Assembly: GCF_014202345.1 (NCBI RefSeq)
Contig: NZ_JACHGO010000004.1
Location: 310,001 to 374,000 of the forward strand
DNA from: Desulfovibrio intestinalis
GTDB taxonomy: Bacteria > Desulfobacterota > Desulfovibrionia > Desulfovibrionales > Desulfovibrionaceae
DNA length: 64,000 nucleotides
Reading direction: 5' to 3'
This document shows, piece by piece, positions 27,738 through 37,466 of this stretch. Both the position numbers and the translations under genes were made by a program. The notes beneath the pieces are model-generated. The model ran no database searches. It was given only the letters and a program-made list of their open reading frames with translations, and was not told the origin of the DNA. Position 1 is the first letter of the stretch. Each line of letters begins with the position of its first letter.

Positions 27738-28199
27738 ATGAAATTTCTCAAATCCGCATCTCTTGTCTTCGCTCTTGTTCTTTGCCTTTCCGCCAGTCTG
27801 GCTCAGGCCAAGGCCGATACAGTGGCTCTGTATACCGAAGCCGTCATGACAGGCGACATCCCTGCCCTTGAAACCCTGCTGGCTCCCAATTACTGGCACA
27901 TCGGCGCTAACGGGCATATCGAGGACAAGGAACACTTTATCCAGTCCATCAAAAACAAGGAACTGGTGGTTGACCGCCTGACCATCATCAATGTGCGCAC
28001 CACGATGATCGGCGGCGCTACGCTGCTGACGGGCAACGGCTCCTTCAAGGGCACCGCTGTGCCTGCCCTGCCAGAAGGCCTTATGCGCTTTACCCTGGTG
28101 GTCGTGAAAAACCAGAACCGCGATCAGGTCGTGCTGTTCCAGGCTACGCCCGTTGTTGCCAGCACTGATTGCAGGGACGGCAACTGCAAGATCCAGTAG
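27738..28199 (+). CDS. Secreted NTF2-like (DUF4440-type) protein
   Basis: 153 aa with a clear Sec signal peptide (basic MKFLKS, hydrophobic core, cleavage after AQA near residue 23). The mature part looks like a small SnoaL/NTF2-like fold of the DUF4440 kind: VALYTEAVMTGDIPALETLLAPNYWHIGANGHIEDKEHF contains the typical start. Two Cys near the C-terminus (DCRDGNC) could form a disulfide. GGAGG precedes ATG 27738. Function unknown; probably periplasmic. A terminator follows. Confidence 0.78.
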   Translation: MKFLKSASLVFALVLCLSASLAQAKADTVALYTEAVMTGDIPALETLLAPNYWHIGANGHIEDKEHFIQSIKNKELVVDRLTIINVRTTMIGGATLLTGNGSFKGTAVPALPEGLMRFTLVVVKNQNRDQVVLFQATPVVASTDCRDGNCKIQ

Positions 28200-28225
28200 C
28201 CTCCAAGCGACATTCCAATACTGCC

Positions 28226-28253
28226 AAAGCCCCGTCATCGACGGGGCTTTTTG
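28226..28253 (+). terminator. Rho-independent terminator
   Basis: Stem aaagccccgt/acggggcttt with T run, 27 bp after the NTF2-like gene. Confidence 0.88.
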
Positions 28254-28734
28254 TTTGGAGCAACCTGCGGATGGAATGAATCAATTGTTCTGCAAGCATT
28301 TACATACAATCCCTGCCACGAACAGGCGCAGGCGAGCAACGTTCGCCGTAATGTGCCAGTTTCATGTGCAATCCGCCGCAATGACAAACCCGATTGCGCG
28401 GGTTTGCCGCGCCGTTTTATTTCCGCCTGGAGTGGTGGAGAAATATAGAAATTCCGTTTACAATAGCAGTCAGAGCTCCTACAGGCCCAAAGCCGCAATC
28501 CCGCCGGAGCCGTGGCAACACGCACGGCCTGCAAATACCAACGGCAGAACCCGGCAGCAGCATATCAGCGCTGAAAGATATTTTCCCCGGACCGAAACAC
28601 GCCCAATTTCTGAACAGCAGCACAGTTCGCTGACAAGTGCCGTTCACTAGCAGACTCATTGCCCAATTTACCTGCACCAGCAGGCCCGTCGTAACAACCT
28701 GATGCCCAAAACCTCCAGACCGACAGGATAGACC
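28254..28734. other. Intergenic region without recognised content
   Basis: About 480 bp between the terminator and the epimerase gene. Frames are open on both strands but none has a Shine-Dalgarno with protein-like composition. Confidence 0.35.
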
Positions 28735-29691
28735 ATGCATATACTTATTCTGGGTTCCACAGGTTTTATCGGTTCACAAATTACATCCCACCTTTTGCAG
28801 CAAGGGCACATCATCCGCGCCGCAGCAAGAAGCAGTGCGAGCCGCCCGGCGCGCCCCGGCCTTTCGTACGCCCCCTGGGACGGCAAAACAGCTTCTGGCC
28901 TGCTGCCTTTGCTGGAAGGCATTGACGCCGTGGTTAACCTGCAGGGTGAAAACATCGGTGCCGGGCGCTGGACCGAAGCACGCAAGCAGGCCATTGTTCA
29001 AAGCAGGCTGAATGCGGGGCATGCCCTGACCTCCGCCCTGCACGCCCGGCGTGACGCAGGGTTAACCCTGCCGCACACAGTGCTTCAGGCGTCGGCCTGC
29101 GGCTACTACGGTTTGTGGCAGGACGCCTCCACCGCGCCCGAATGCGACGAAAACAGCGCCAGAGGCCAGGGTTTTCTGGCAGAAACCTGCGTTGTTTGGG
29201 AAGAAAGCACGAATTCTGTAGAAACACTGGGCATACGCCGCTGTATCCTGCGCTTTTCGCCCGTTATCGGGCAAAAGACGTCGGGAGCCGCCGGGGGATT
29301 TCTGGAACGGATGTTGCCGCCATTCCGCTATTTTCTTGGCGGGCCTGTCGGCTCTGGCCGTCAGCCCATGAGCTGGGTACACATGACCGACGTAATACAT
29401 GCCGCCCAATTTTTGCTTGAGCGGCAAGACCTGCGGGGAATTTTCAATATCAGCGCCCCTGCGCAGGTGGACATGCGCCAGTTTGCCAGCGCTTTGGGCA
29501 AGGCCTGCTCACGGCCGTCGTGGCTTCCGGTTCCCGGTTTCATCCTGCGGCTGGCCCTGGGGCAGATGGCCGAAGAGCTGGTTTTGAACGGGCAAAAATC
29601 TGTTCCCTCACGCCTTGCGGAATCCGGCTATGCCTTCCGCTGCCCGAACCTTGAACAGGCTTTGACGGACACGCTTACCACGCGCGCATAA
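28735..29691 (+). CDS. TIGR01777-family NAD(P)-dependent epimerase (YfcH-like)
   Basis: 318 aa extended short-chain dehydrogenase. The nucleotide-binding GxxGxxG motif is at the very start (ILGSTGFIGSQI), followed by VVNLQGENIGAGRW, which is diagnostic of the TIGR01777/YfcH group, and the SACGYYG active-site tyrosine motif. A C-terminal DUF1731-like part (LRLALGQMAEELVLNGQKSVPSRL) is present. Substrate unknown for this family. Single gene. Confidence 0.9.
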   Translation: MHILILGSTGFIGSQITSHLLQQGHIIRAAARSSASRPARPGLSYAPWDGKTASGLLPLLEGIDAVVNLQGENIGAGRWTEARKQAIVQSRLNAGHALTSALHARRDAGLTLPHTVLQASACGYYGLWQDASTAPECDENSARGQGFLAETCVVWEESTNSVETLGIRRCILRFSPVIGQKTSGAAGGFLERMLPPFRYFLGGPVGSGRQPMSWVHMTDVIHAAQFLLERQDLRGIFNISAPAQVDMRQFASALGKACSRPSWLPVPGFILRLALGQMAEELVLNGQKSVPSRLAESGYAFRCPNLEQALTDTLTTRA

Positions 29692-30095
29692 GGCGGCCTT
29701 CATGCAAAACAGCCTACCCCGCGCCAGAGAGAACACGCCTACCCGGCGCGCATAGGGCGACGGCCACAACACGTTTGGCGCAACTTTCAAAAATCATCTG
29801 CGCAAGAGCATATGCGGTACGGACTCCACGCCTGTACCGCTTATGCGTATTGACGTTGTCACCACGAACGTAAATCAGAAGCGGGCGGCGGCTTTGCCGC
29901 GCCGTACCGCGACGGATTTCCGTGTCTCTTCGCCCGGCGGATCCGGCGGCGATGGCGGCTCCGGCGAAGATAGCGGCTCCGGTGGCGATGGCGGAACAAA
30001 AACCACGACGCTGTGTTTACCAGTAAAAAAAGGCGGCACGAACGTTGAGTCCGTGCCGCCTGTAAACTTTCAAGCCCTATAGGTGCTTGGAGCGG
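29692..30095. other. Intergenic region with Gly-rich coding-like tract and terminator
   Basis: 404 bp. At about 29935-30000 there is a short repetitive tract (ggcggctccgg-type units) that translates to Gly/Ser/Asp repeats, possibly a relic of a low-complexity gene tail. The gap terminator occupies 30025-30061. Confidence 0.4.
30025..30061 (-). terminator. Rho-independent terminator of gap
   Basis: 10-bp GC-rich stem (aggcggcacg with cgtgccgcct) whose minus-strand 3' side runs into TTTTTT, 35 bp past the gap stop codon. Confidence 0.85.
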
Positions 30096-31097
30096 TTAGC
30101 AGGTGCTGCCAACCATACGCAGCAGCCGCAACAACTGATGCGTAAAGCCCGCTTCGTTATCGTACCAGATGAGCACTTTGACCATAGTGCCGTCGAGCAC
30201 CTGGGTAGAAAGCGCATCCACCACGCCGCCGTGCGTGCTGCCCCGGTAGTCGATGGAAACCAGGGGTTCTTCGGAATATCCCATATGCGCGCCCAAGGTG
30301 CCTTCAGCGGCAGCCTTGATGGCCTCGTTGACAGCCACAGCGTCACAGTTGCGTTCCACTTCACAGGTCAGGTCCACCAGTGAGCAGTCAAACGTAGGCA
30401 CTCGCACAGACATGCCGTTGAGCTTGCCTTCAAGCTCGGGCATCACGATGCCCACAGCCTTGGCCGCACCCGTGCTGGAGGGCACCATAGACACCGCAGC
30501 CGCACGGCCGCGACGCCAGTCTTTGTGGGAACCGTCCAGAATACGCTGGCTCATGGTGTAACTGTGAATGGTGGTCATGAGGCCGTGGCGGATGCCAAAC
30601 TTCTCATGCAGCACCTTGGCCACAGGGGCCAGACAGTTGGTGGTGCAGGAAGCCGCAGAAATGACCTTGTGCTTGACGCAGTCGTACACATGATCGTTGA
30701 CGCCCATAACAATCATAGCGTCCACGTCTTTGGCCGGGGCCGAAATAACGACCTTTTTCGCGCCACATGCCAAATGCTTGGCAAGGCCCTCGCCGTCCTT
30801 GATGGTGCCCGTCGTCTCCACGGCAATGGTAACGCCCAGGCGTTCCCATTCCCACTCACCGGGCTTGCAGCGGGTTACGGCGATATGGCGACCATTGACT
30901 ATGATGCCGTTTTCGTCGTGATCCACGCTGCCCGCAAAGGTGCCGTAAGTGGAGTCGTACTTGAAAAGATAGGCCAGGGCGGCATTATCGGCGCGCGCGT
31001 TGATGGCGGCGATTTGCAGATCCTGGTCATCGGCCAGCAGCCGCAGCAGATAGCGGCCAATGCGGCCAAAGCCGTTCATTCCCAGTTTGACGGGCAT
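30096..31097 (-). CDS. gap: Type I glyceraldehyde-3-phosphate dehydrogenase
   Basis: 333 aa glycolytic/gluconeogenic enzyme. NAD-binding GFGRIGR at the N-terminus, catalytic Cys in SAASCTTNCLAPV, and the C-terminal WYDNEAGFTHQ region are intact. AAGGAG precedes the ATG. The gene for fructose-bisphosphate aldolase lies just upstream on the same strand (34-bp gap), so the two glycolytic genes are likely one transcript ending at the terminator 30025-30061. Confidence 0.96.
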   Translation of the reverse strand: MPVKLGMNGFGRIGRYLLRLLADDQDLQIAAINARADNAALAYLFKYDSTYGTFAGSVDHDENGIIVNGRHIAVTRCKPGEWEWERLGVTIAVETTGTIKDGEGLAKHLACGAKKVVISAPAKDVDAMIVMGVNDHVYDCVKHKVISAASCTTNCLAPVAKVLHEKFGIRHGLMTTIHSYTMSQRILDGSHKDWRRGRAAAVSMVPSSTGAAKAVGIVMPELEGKLNGMSVRVPTFDCSLVDLTCEVERNCDAVAVNEAIKAAAEGTLGAHMGYSEEPLVSIDYRGSTHGGVVDALSTQVLDGTMVKVLIWYDNEAGFTHQLLRLLRMVGSTC

Positions 31098-31131
31098 GTT
31101 GCGCTCCTTGACGAAAACGTATGTGTGTTTT

Positions 31132-32058
31132 TTAGGCTTTGCCCGAAGATCCCATCACATTACGGATCTTGTGCGCCACCATTTTTTTGACTGCTTCCCG
31201 GGCGGGCTTGAGATAGGACCGGGGATCAAATTCTTCAGGATGCTCGGCAAGATACTGACGAATGCAGGCCGTGACAGCCAGGCGAATGTCCGTATCCACG
31301 TTGATCTTGCACACGCCCATGCCGGCAGCTTTGCGCAGCATGTCTTCAGGCACGCCCTTGGCGCCGCCGACATTGCCGCCGTACTTGTTGCACAGGGCCA
31401 CAAATTCCTGCGGCACGCTGGAAGCGCCGTGCAGCACCAGGGGATAGTCGGGCAGTTTCTTGCTGATGGCTTCAAGACGGTCGAAGTCCAGCTTGGCTTC
31501 GCCCTTGAATTTGTACGCGCCGTGGCTTGTGCCAATGGCAATGGCCAAAGAGTCGCAGCCCGTGCGTTCCACAAATTCCACAGCCTCGGCAGGGTCGGTG
31601 TAGACGTGCTCGTCAGACTGCACGTGCTCTTCAATGCCCGCCAGTTTGCCAAGTTCCGCTTCTACCCACACGCCACGGGGGTGGGCATATTCCACCACCT
31701 GCTTGGTGAGGGCGATATTTTCCTCAAAGGGCAGGTGAGATCCGTCGATCATGACAGAAGTAAAACCGCCGTCGATACAATCGCGGCACATTTCAAAGCT
31801 GGGGCCGTGGTCAAGGTGCACGGCCACGGGCACGCTGGCGTCAACGTCCAGAGCGGCGTCCACCAGCTTCATGATGTAATCCTGGCCCGCGTATTTGCGT
31901 GCGCCGGAAGAAACCTGAAGAATAACCGGGGACTTCTCTTCAGAAGCCGCGTTCATGATGCCCTGGATAATTTCCATGTTATTGACGTTGAACGCGCCAA
32001 CGGCGTAGCCCCCCGCATAAGCGGCGGCGAACATTTCTTTGGGATTGGTAAGAGGCAT
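31132..32058 (-). CDS. fba: Class II fructose-1,6-bisphosphate aldolase
   Basis: 308 aa zinc aldolase. The zinc ligands and active site are visible in VAVHLDHGPSFEMC and VMIDGSHLPFEENI, then VEAELGKLAGIEE, the phosphate-binding LVLHGASSVP and KINVDTDIRLA. ATG 32058 has an ideal GGAGGAATTT upstream; the open frame continues further but is not family-like. First gene of a probable fba-gap pair. Confidence 0.95.
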   Translation of the reverse strand: MPLTNPKEMFAAAYAGGYAVGAFNVNNMEIIQGIMNAASEEKSPVILQVSSGARKYAGQDYIMKLVDAALDVDASVPVAVHLDHGPSFEMCRDCIDGGFTSVMIDGSHLPFEENIALTKQVVEYAHPRGVWVEAELGKLAGIEEHVQSDEHVYTDPAEAVEFVERTGCDSLAIAIGTSHGAYKFKGEAKLDFDRLEAISKKLPDYPLVLHGASSVPQEFVALCNKYGGNVGGAKGVPEDMLRKAAGMGVCKINVDTDIRLAVTACIRQYLAEHPEEFDPRSYLKPAREAVKKMVAHKIRNVMGSSGKA

Positions 32059-32631
32059 AAATTCCTCCGTGTTTTTCTGCGGCAAAGGGCTGCCGAAATA
32101 CTCAGTTTTAAATGGCATTTGCCCGTGCAGACATCAAGAGAGCATGGCTAGCACCAACGCCTGTCACAAGCAAGAGTCACATACACCAAATTTACGCAAA
32201 GGGGAATGGTTTAACGCCCCCACAAGGGCATCACTGGCTGTCCTGACAGCTTTCAAAGCCAAAAAGCCCGCGCCTTTTTCAAGGCAAAATCGCCCTGGTA
32301 AAAAAAAGAGGGCCTTTTGCGAACAGTTGCGGCCGTCAGCCTGCAAATTCTTGCAACAGCCAGTTCGTCAGACATTTCCCCTTCTGCGCCGGAAACGGGG
32401 ATAGTCAGCAATAAACCATTCGTTGAACGCTGGCCTGTGCCATCATATCAGCCGACAGCACAGGGCAGACTACAGGTAAACCCGCACAGTGCCGTCAGTA
32501 CAGACTGCCCACAAAAGGGCTGCCACTGCTGGCACATCCTGCACCCTGCCCTGTTGTCATCAGCAGCAGGCAGTCAGAGTGAAAAACTGGCGGTCAAACA
32601 GCGTTGGAATGCAATGCAACGGTAATCTGCT
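32059..32631. other. Intergenic region fba / surE
   Basis: About 570 bp. It holds the fba promoter area and, next to surE, the partial dispersed repeat at 32601-32634. Nothing else identified. Confidence 0.4.
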
Positions 32632-32634
32632 CTA
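32601..32634 (-). repeat. Dispersed hairpin repeat, left-end copy E
   Basis: On the minus strand TAGAGCAGATTA is followed by a short stem CGTTG...CAACG. The first TAG is the stop codon of surE. The stem sequence differs from copies A-C but still pairs. Confidence 0.55.
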
Positions 32635-33399
32635 AAGACCCATTTTTTCCAGGGCGCGCATACCCCTGTGGTCTGTAAATTCAAAATTCAGGGGCGTCAT
32701 GGTGATGTGCCCCCGGTTGAGCAAATCCTTGTCCGAATCCGGCTCAATACTCGCTATGGGGATGTCGCCCTCAAGCCACCAGTAGGGAACGCCACGGGGA
32801 TCTTCACGCTCAAGGTACACGTTTTTCCACACAGCGCTGGTCTGGGGGCAGATGCGCAGTTCCCCGGCTTCGTCCAGAGGGCAAGCCGGATAGTTGACGT
32901 TGATAACCCGGCGGCGTCCCACCTCGGCCCAGTTGATGCGGCTGGCCAGGGCCACGGCGTGCCGGGCCTGCGGCATAAGGTCCACGTCCGGCCCCGTATT
33001 GTGGCTGAAGCTGTCGTGCGAAACAGCCATGCTCGGCAGTTCTTCATGGGCGGCTTCGGTAGCTGCGCCCACAGTGCCGGAATAAAGAATATCCGGGCCA
33101 ACGTTGGCCCCGGCATTGATGCCGGACATGACAAGGTCGGGCCTTTGAGGCAGCAATCGGCCCAGAGCCAGCTTCACGCAGTCGGTAGGCGTGCCGTAGA
33201 CGCCTGTGCCCGTAAAGCCGGGTTCTTCAATTACTGTAGCCCGCACGGGTTCAAAAACCGTAAGCGAATGCCCCACCCCGGACTGCTGGCGCATGGGGGC
33301 CACAACGGATACCGTGTGCCCGGCTTCAATCAAAGCCGCGTACAAGGCACGCAGGCCCCTGGCCCGGATGCCGTCGTCATTGGTCAGGAGAACGTTCAT
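32632..33399 (-). CDS. surE: 5'/3'-nucleotidase SurE
   Basis: 255 aa, the usual SurE length. The metal-binding NDDG (residues 7-10), the GVGHSLT region, GTPTDCVKLAL and SGINAGANVGPDILYSGTVGAA are all conserved. SurE dephosphorylates nucleoside monophosphates and is linked to stationary-phase survival. ATG 33399 has GAGG upstream and begins MNVLLTNDDG as the family does; the frame is open upstream but that part is not SurE. It is divergent from the YhaM-like gene. Its TAG stop lies inside a dispersed repeat. Confidence 0.95.
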   Translation of the reverse strand: MNVLLTNDDGIRARGLRALYAALIEAGHTVSVVAPMRQQSGVGHSLTVFEPVRATVIEEPGFTGTGVYGTPTDCVKLALGRLLPQRPDLVMSGINAGANVGPDILYSGTVGAATEAAHEELPSMAVSHDSFSHNTGPDVDLMPQARHAVALASRINWAEVGRRRVINVNYPACPLDEAGELRICPQTSAVWKNVYLEREDPRGVPYWWLEGDIPIASIEPDSDKDLLNRGHITMTPLNFEFTDHRGMRALEKMGL

Positions 33400-33507
33400 T
33401 GACAATACCTCGGAAAGAAGGGAAATTCGGGTCATAGACCCGTTGCGGTTCACCGCCGTGTACGGAGACCAAAAAGCTCGGAGCGCTGGCCGCTCCTGGA
33501 AAGATAT

Positions 33508-34539
33508 ATGGAAAAAGGTTGTTACGTCAAAGACATTAGCGCCGCGTCCGAAGCGCGCGGCCTGTTCGCCGTCAGTCAGGCGGCGCAGGGACAATCCCGC
33601 AACGGCCCTTACTGGCGGCTTACCCTGGTAGACGCCAGCGGCAGTCTGGAAGCCAAGATATGGAGTCCCCTCAGCGCGGATTTCAGCGAAATACCTTCCG
33701 GCTCCCTTGTCTGGGTTGAAGGCCGCGCCGGGCTTTACCGCGATCAGGTACAGCTTACGGTGGAACACATGCGCCTGCTGGACGATGCCGAAAGCGCCAC
33801 TGTGGACCACACGGCCCTCATGCCCGCCAGCCCCTACCCGCTGGATGACATGTTGCAAGAGCTGGACGGGCTTATAAAAACAGAGTTCACATACACCCCC
33901 TGGCGCAAGCTGGTGCAGGGCTTCTTTAACGATGCGGAACTGCGGGCTGTCTTTCGGGTATGCCCGGCGGCCAAAGGCGTACACCACGCCTATGTAGGCG
34001 GCCTGCTTGAACATACGCTGAGCGTCTTCACGCTCTGCCGCCGCATTGCCGACCAGTACCCCGAACTGGACCGCCAGACACTGCTGGCCGGGGCGCTTTT
34101 TCACGACATTGGCAAGATCCGTGAATTTTCAGGCGGCCTTGCCAATGACTATACCGACGAAGGCCGCTTGCTTGGCCACCTCATGATCGGCATAGAAATG
34201 CTGGCTCCTTTCATGGCCAAATCCGGCCTTGAAGAGCCTTTGCAACGGCACCTCAAGCACCTTATTTTGAGCCACCACGGCGAACTTCAGTTCGGCGCGG
34301 TGCGCCCGCCCCACACGCCAGAGGCTATGGCCCTGCATTATGCCGACAATCTGGACGCCAAGATGGCCCAGTGCCGAGGTCTTTTCGCCCAACTGGACGA
34401 AGAAGGACAGGATTGGACCCCCTGGCAGGCCACCCTGGGACGCCCCGTTCACCGGGCAGCACGAACGCCGGAAAAAGCCGCCCCCGCAACCCGCAAAAAG
34501 GCGGTCAAAGAAGAATGTTTATCACTTTTGAAGGTATAG
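33508..34539 (+). CDS. 3'-5' exoribonuclease YhaM-like (OB-fold + HD domain)
   Basis: 343 aa. An N-terminal OB-fold (about 10-95, with YWRLTLVDASGSLEAKIW) precedes an HD-type metal phosphohydrolase domain with the motif LLAGALFHDIGKIREF, as in the YhaM/CBF1 3'-5' exonucleases. HHGELQFGAVRPPHTPEA near 265-285 is also typical of this family. The last 30 residues are basic. The tmk gene starts 25 nt before its stop, so the two are coupled. Confidence 0.88.
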   Translation: MEKGCYVKDISAASEARGLFAVSQAAQGQSRNGPYWRLTLVDASGSLEAKIWSPLSADFSEIPSGSLVWVEGRAGLYRDQVQLTVEHMRLLDDAESATVDHTALMPASPYPLDDMLQELDGLIKTEFTYTPWRKLVQGFFNDAELRAVFRVCPAAKGVHHAYVGGLLEHTLSVFTLCRRIADQYPELDRQTLLAGALFHDIGKIREFSGGLANDYTDEGRLLGHLMIGIEMLAPFMAKSGLEEPLQRHLKHLILSHHGELQFGAVRPPHTPEAMALHYADNLDAKMAQCRGLFAQLDEEGQDWTPWQATLGRPVHRAARTPEKAAPATRKKAVKEECLSLLKV

Positions 34540-35168
34540 AGGGCGCGGGCAAATCCACAGCCATTGAATTCCTTGTGAATTACCTGCAGGCTCACGGATA
34601 CGACCCCGTCACCACCAGAGAACCCGGGGGCAGCGCCCTTGGAAGACGCCTGCGGTCTTTGCTGCTGGATGTGCGCACCACTGGCCTTGCCAGCCGGGCA
34701 GAACTTTTTCTTTTTCTGGCCGACCGCGCGCAGCATGTGGCAGAGGTCATCCGTCCCGCTCTTGAGGCCGGGCAGGTGGTGCTTTGCGACCGCTTCACAG
34801 ATTCCACACTGGCCTATCAGGGCTATGGCCGCGGGCTGGATACCGAATATCTGCGCAGCCTCAATCAGGCGGCCACGGGCGGGCTTCAACCGGAACTGAC
34901 CCTGTTGCTGGACCTGCCCGTGCGTTGCGGGCTGGAACGCGCCGGAGAACGCAACCGCGCCGCCGGAATAGCCATTGCCGAGGGCCGCTTTGACAGCGAA
35001 AGCATTGATTTTCATGAGCGTGTGCGCCAGGGGTATCGCGCGCTTGCCGATGAAGAACCCGAGCGCTTTGCCATCATTGATGCCGCGCAGCCGCCAGAAG
35101 ACGTAGTGCTTCAGTGCCGCTCTGCCATTGAGGCACATCTGCGCCGCCGTGGCCGGGGACTCGACTAG
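34515..35168 (+). CDS. tmk: Thymidylate kinase
   Basis: 217 aa; phosphorylates dTMP to dTDP. Walker A in FEGIEGAGKSTAIEFL, the DR(Y/F) motif in CDRFTDSTLAYQGYGRG, and the LID region following. ATG 34515 lies inside the YhaM-like gene with AAAGAAG upstream. Confidence 0.95.
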   Translation: MFITFEGIEGAGKSTAIEFLVNYLQAHGYDPVTTREPGGSALGRRLRSLLLDVRTTGLASRAELFLFLADRAQHVAEVIRPALEAGQVVLCDRFTDSTLAYQGYGRGLDTEYLRSLNQAATGGLQPELTLLLDLPVRCGLERAGERNRAAGIAIAEGRFDSESIDFHERVRQGYRALADEEPERFAIIDAAQPPEDVVLQCRSAIEAHLRRRGRGLD

Positions 35169-35262
35169 GCAGCGCCTGCCGTCATACCCTGGCCGCTTTC
35201 ACTGAAGCATCACAATTTCGTCACATAACCTGTTTATACTCCGCCGAGTCGGGAGAAATATC

Positions 35263-35604
35263 ATGCAAGAATTTTACGACCTCAAGATCGAAGGCACAAA
35301 GCTGCATTTCATCCCCCGCCCAGGCGGAGCCGAAGGCTTTGAATTCGCCCTGCCCGAACCCCCTGAAAACCATGCAGCGGCGGGCATTCTGGGCGACCCC
35401 GAGCTTATGTACTGCGTGGCCTTCCGCAGGGAAGACGGCCCCGGCGGCATCTTTGCAATGTACGATGAAAGCGGCCTGCTGTTCGTAGCTGTGGCTGGCA
35501 ATAATCTGGCCTACTCGCTGGGTCTGGCCCAGATGGGCCGCATGGTGACCTATGCCCGTTACGGCGCAGACATCTTTGACGCTCTGGACGAAAACGATGA
35601 CTGA
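35263..35604 (+). CDS. Conserved hypothetical protein
   Basis: 113 aa, soluble, acidic, beta-rich in appearance, no signal peptide and no motif I recognise. GGGAG precedes ATG 35263. Its stop codon overlaps the start of the histone-deacetylase-like gene by 8 nt, so the two are translated together and may work together. Family unknown; probably restricted to this lineage. Confidence 0.75.
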   Translation: MQEFYDLKIEGTKLHFIPRPGGAEGFEFALPEPPENHAAAGILGDPELMYCVAFRREDGPGGIFAMYDESGLLFVAVAGNNLAYSLGLAQMGRMVTYARYGADIFDALDENDD

Positions 35605-37027
35605 TCTGCGGGCCGGGCAACGCCCGGCGGCGCACTGTTCCCCGCAGGTGGACATAAAGACCGCCTTCCGTGCCGCACAGCGGCTGGGAGTGGTCTTTTT
35701 TCCGGCCTTTGACTGGGCCATTTCCGCCACCCATCCCGAGCGTGAAGAGCGCCTGCTCTATACCCGCGACCAGCTTGTGGAAGAAGGGCTGTTCGATATT
35801 CCCGGCATTACGGAATACCGCCCATCCTTCGCCAGCCACGCGCAGCTTGAGCGTGTTCACTTTTGCCTGCCCACGGCCCGCGCTGTAAGCACAGATTCGC
35901 ATCTGGCGGCGGCAGGCGGGGCCATACGCGCGGCCCGCCTTGTGCTTGAAGGGCACGAAGACCGCGCCTTTGCCCTTGTGCGCCCGCCGGGGCACCACGC
36001 CATGCGTGTGGTGCACGGCAACCGCGGCTTCTGCAATATCAATAATGAAGCCGTCATGGTTGAATACATCCGCGACAACTACCCCCGCCCGGATGGCCGC
36101 CCCCTGCGCATCGCCATTGTGGATACAGACGTTCACCACGGCGACGGCACGCAGGACGTATTCTGGAACGACCCACACACCCTGTTCATTTCTCTGCATC
36201 AGGACGGGCGCACCCTTTACCCCGGCACGGGATTTCTCAAGGAATGCGGCGGCCCCGGTGCGCTTGGCCGCACAATCAACATCCCCCTGCCGCCGGAAAC
36301 CTCGGACGAAGGCTATCTTTACGCCATCGAACACGCGGTGCTGCCCATCCTTGAAGACTTCAAGCCGGATTTCATCATCAATTCCGCCGGGCAGGACAAC
36401 CACTTCACCGACCCTCTGGCCAACATGAAGCTGTCGGCGCAGGGCTATGCGGCCCTGACCAAGCTGCTGAACCCCCATGTGGCCGTGCTTGAGGGCGGTT
36501 ACTCCATCCGGGGGGCGCTGCCCTACGTGAATCTGGGCATCTGCATGGCGCTGGCCGGGCTGGACGCGGGCGACATCCGCGAGCCGGGCTGGACGCCGAA
36601 GGCCACGCGGCAGGACCCCAAAGTGGGCCAGTACATAGCCCGCCTGTGCGAACAGGTGCGCGACTGCTATTTCAACCCGCCCGCAGAGCCGTTTGAAGGC
36701 CGTGTGGAAGGCCGGGGGCAAGACAGCTGGTGGGTAAGGCAAAAACATATTTTTTATGATACGGATATGCTCAGTGAGGGGCAGACGGAAGCATGGCGGC
36801 TCTGCCCGGACTGCTCCGGCCTGGGCCGCATTGAAACGGCGTCAGAGCGCGTAGCCCGATCGCTTTGCGTGCTGATACCGCGCCATGCGTGTCCGGCTTG
36901 CCGTGCCAAGGGGCAAGAGGTTGCCGCAGAGGGCCACAAGGCCGGACGCCACGCCCATATCATAGTGCTGGACGGCAACGCCGCCAACATCGCCACAGCT
37001 GCCGGAGACGACCTGCTGCGGGTATAG
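35597..37027 (+). CDS. Histone deacetylase family protein (acetoin-utilisation/APAH type)
   Basis: 476 aa zinc-dependent deacylase. The core (about 25-350) shows LVRPPGHHAM with the active-site His pair, VDTDVHHGDGTQDVFW and the metal-binding aspartates, and VLEGGYSIRG. The family usually ends near 340-370 aa; here an extra C-terminal part (about 390-476) has four cysteines in CPDCSGLG and CPAC, which look like a zinc knuckle. Bacterial members deacetylate polyamines or small acetyl compounds. Polyamine genes lie downstream, so acetylpolyamine hydrolysis is a reasonable guess, no more. Confidence 0.88.
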   Translation: MTDLRAGQRPAAHCSPQVDIKTAFRAAQRLGVVFFPAFDWAISATHPEREERLLYTRDQLVEEGLFDIPGITEYRPSFASHAQLERVHFCLPTARAVSTDSHLAAAGGAIRAARLVLEGHEDRAFALVRPPGHHAMRVVHGNRGFCNINNEAVMVEYIRDNYPRPDGRPLRIAIVDTDVHHGDGTQDVFWNDPHTLFISLHQDGRTLYPGTGFLKECGGPGALGRTINIPLPPETSDEGYLYAIEHAVLPILEDFKPDFIINSAGQDNHFTDPLANMKLSAQGYAALTKLLNPHVAVLEGGYSIRGALPYVNLGICMALAGLDAGDIREPGWTPKATRQDPKVGQYIARLCEQVRDCYFNPPAEPFEGRVEGRGQDSWWVRQKHIFYDTDMLSEGQTEAWRLCPDCSGLGRIETASERVARSLCVLIPRHACPACRAKGQEVAAEGHKAGRHAHIIVLDGNAANIATAAGDDLLRV

Positions 37028-37466
37028 AAAAGGTCTCTCCGTTAGAAAATTGGTATTTCAAGAGCAGCAACGGCATGCGCCTTCAACGTTGCCCCAATGC
37101 GATCCCGATGCGGCCACAGGGCGAGCACAAATGCGATCGCAGATGCTAGACGAGCACGGCATTAGCTGGCCGGGTACGTCATCCACTGGTTCAGGCATCT
37201 TCGTAATTTGTTGCAGGCCCCCTGCCCGTTCTCACGCAGGGGTCAGGTTTTGAATTTTCAGGGGTATTATGGTCTGGCTGTGTAAAGGCCGAGCCGGATG
37301 CTTATAATCCGGTTGACGAATCCGGTCTTTGCAGGCATATAGCCGGACTTTGCGCCCGCAACGGCAACTGCTGCCAGAGGCGCTTTTTGTGTGATGGGAC
37401 GTGACCGGGCGGCGAGGCCGCACGGATTTTCTTTTGACCCCCTATCTTGCTGGAGAGGGAAGAGCT
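37028..37466. other. Intergenic region without recognised content
   Basis: About 440 bp before the carboxynorspermidine dehydrogenase gene. No dyad with T tail and no protein-like frame seen. Confidence 0.35.

Noticed and set aside
29843-30082. 79-codon Gly-rich frame
   Set aside because: It runs through the gap terminator and is a translated short repeat.
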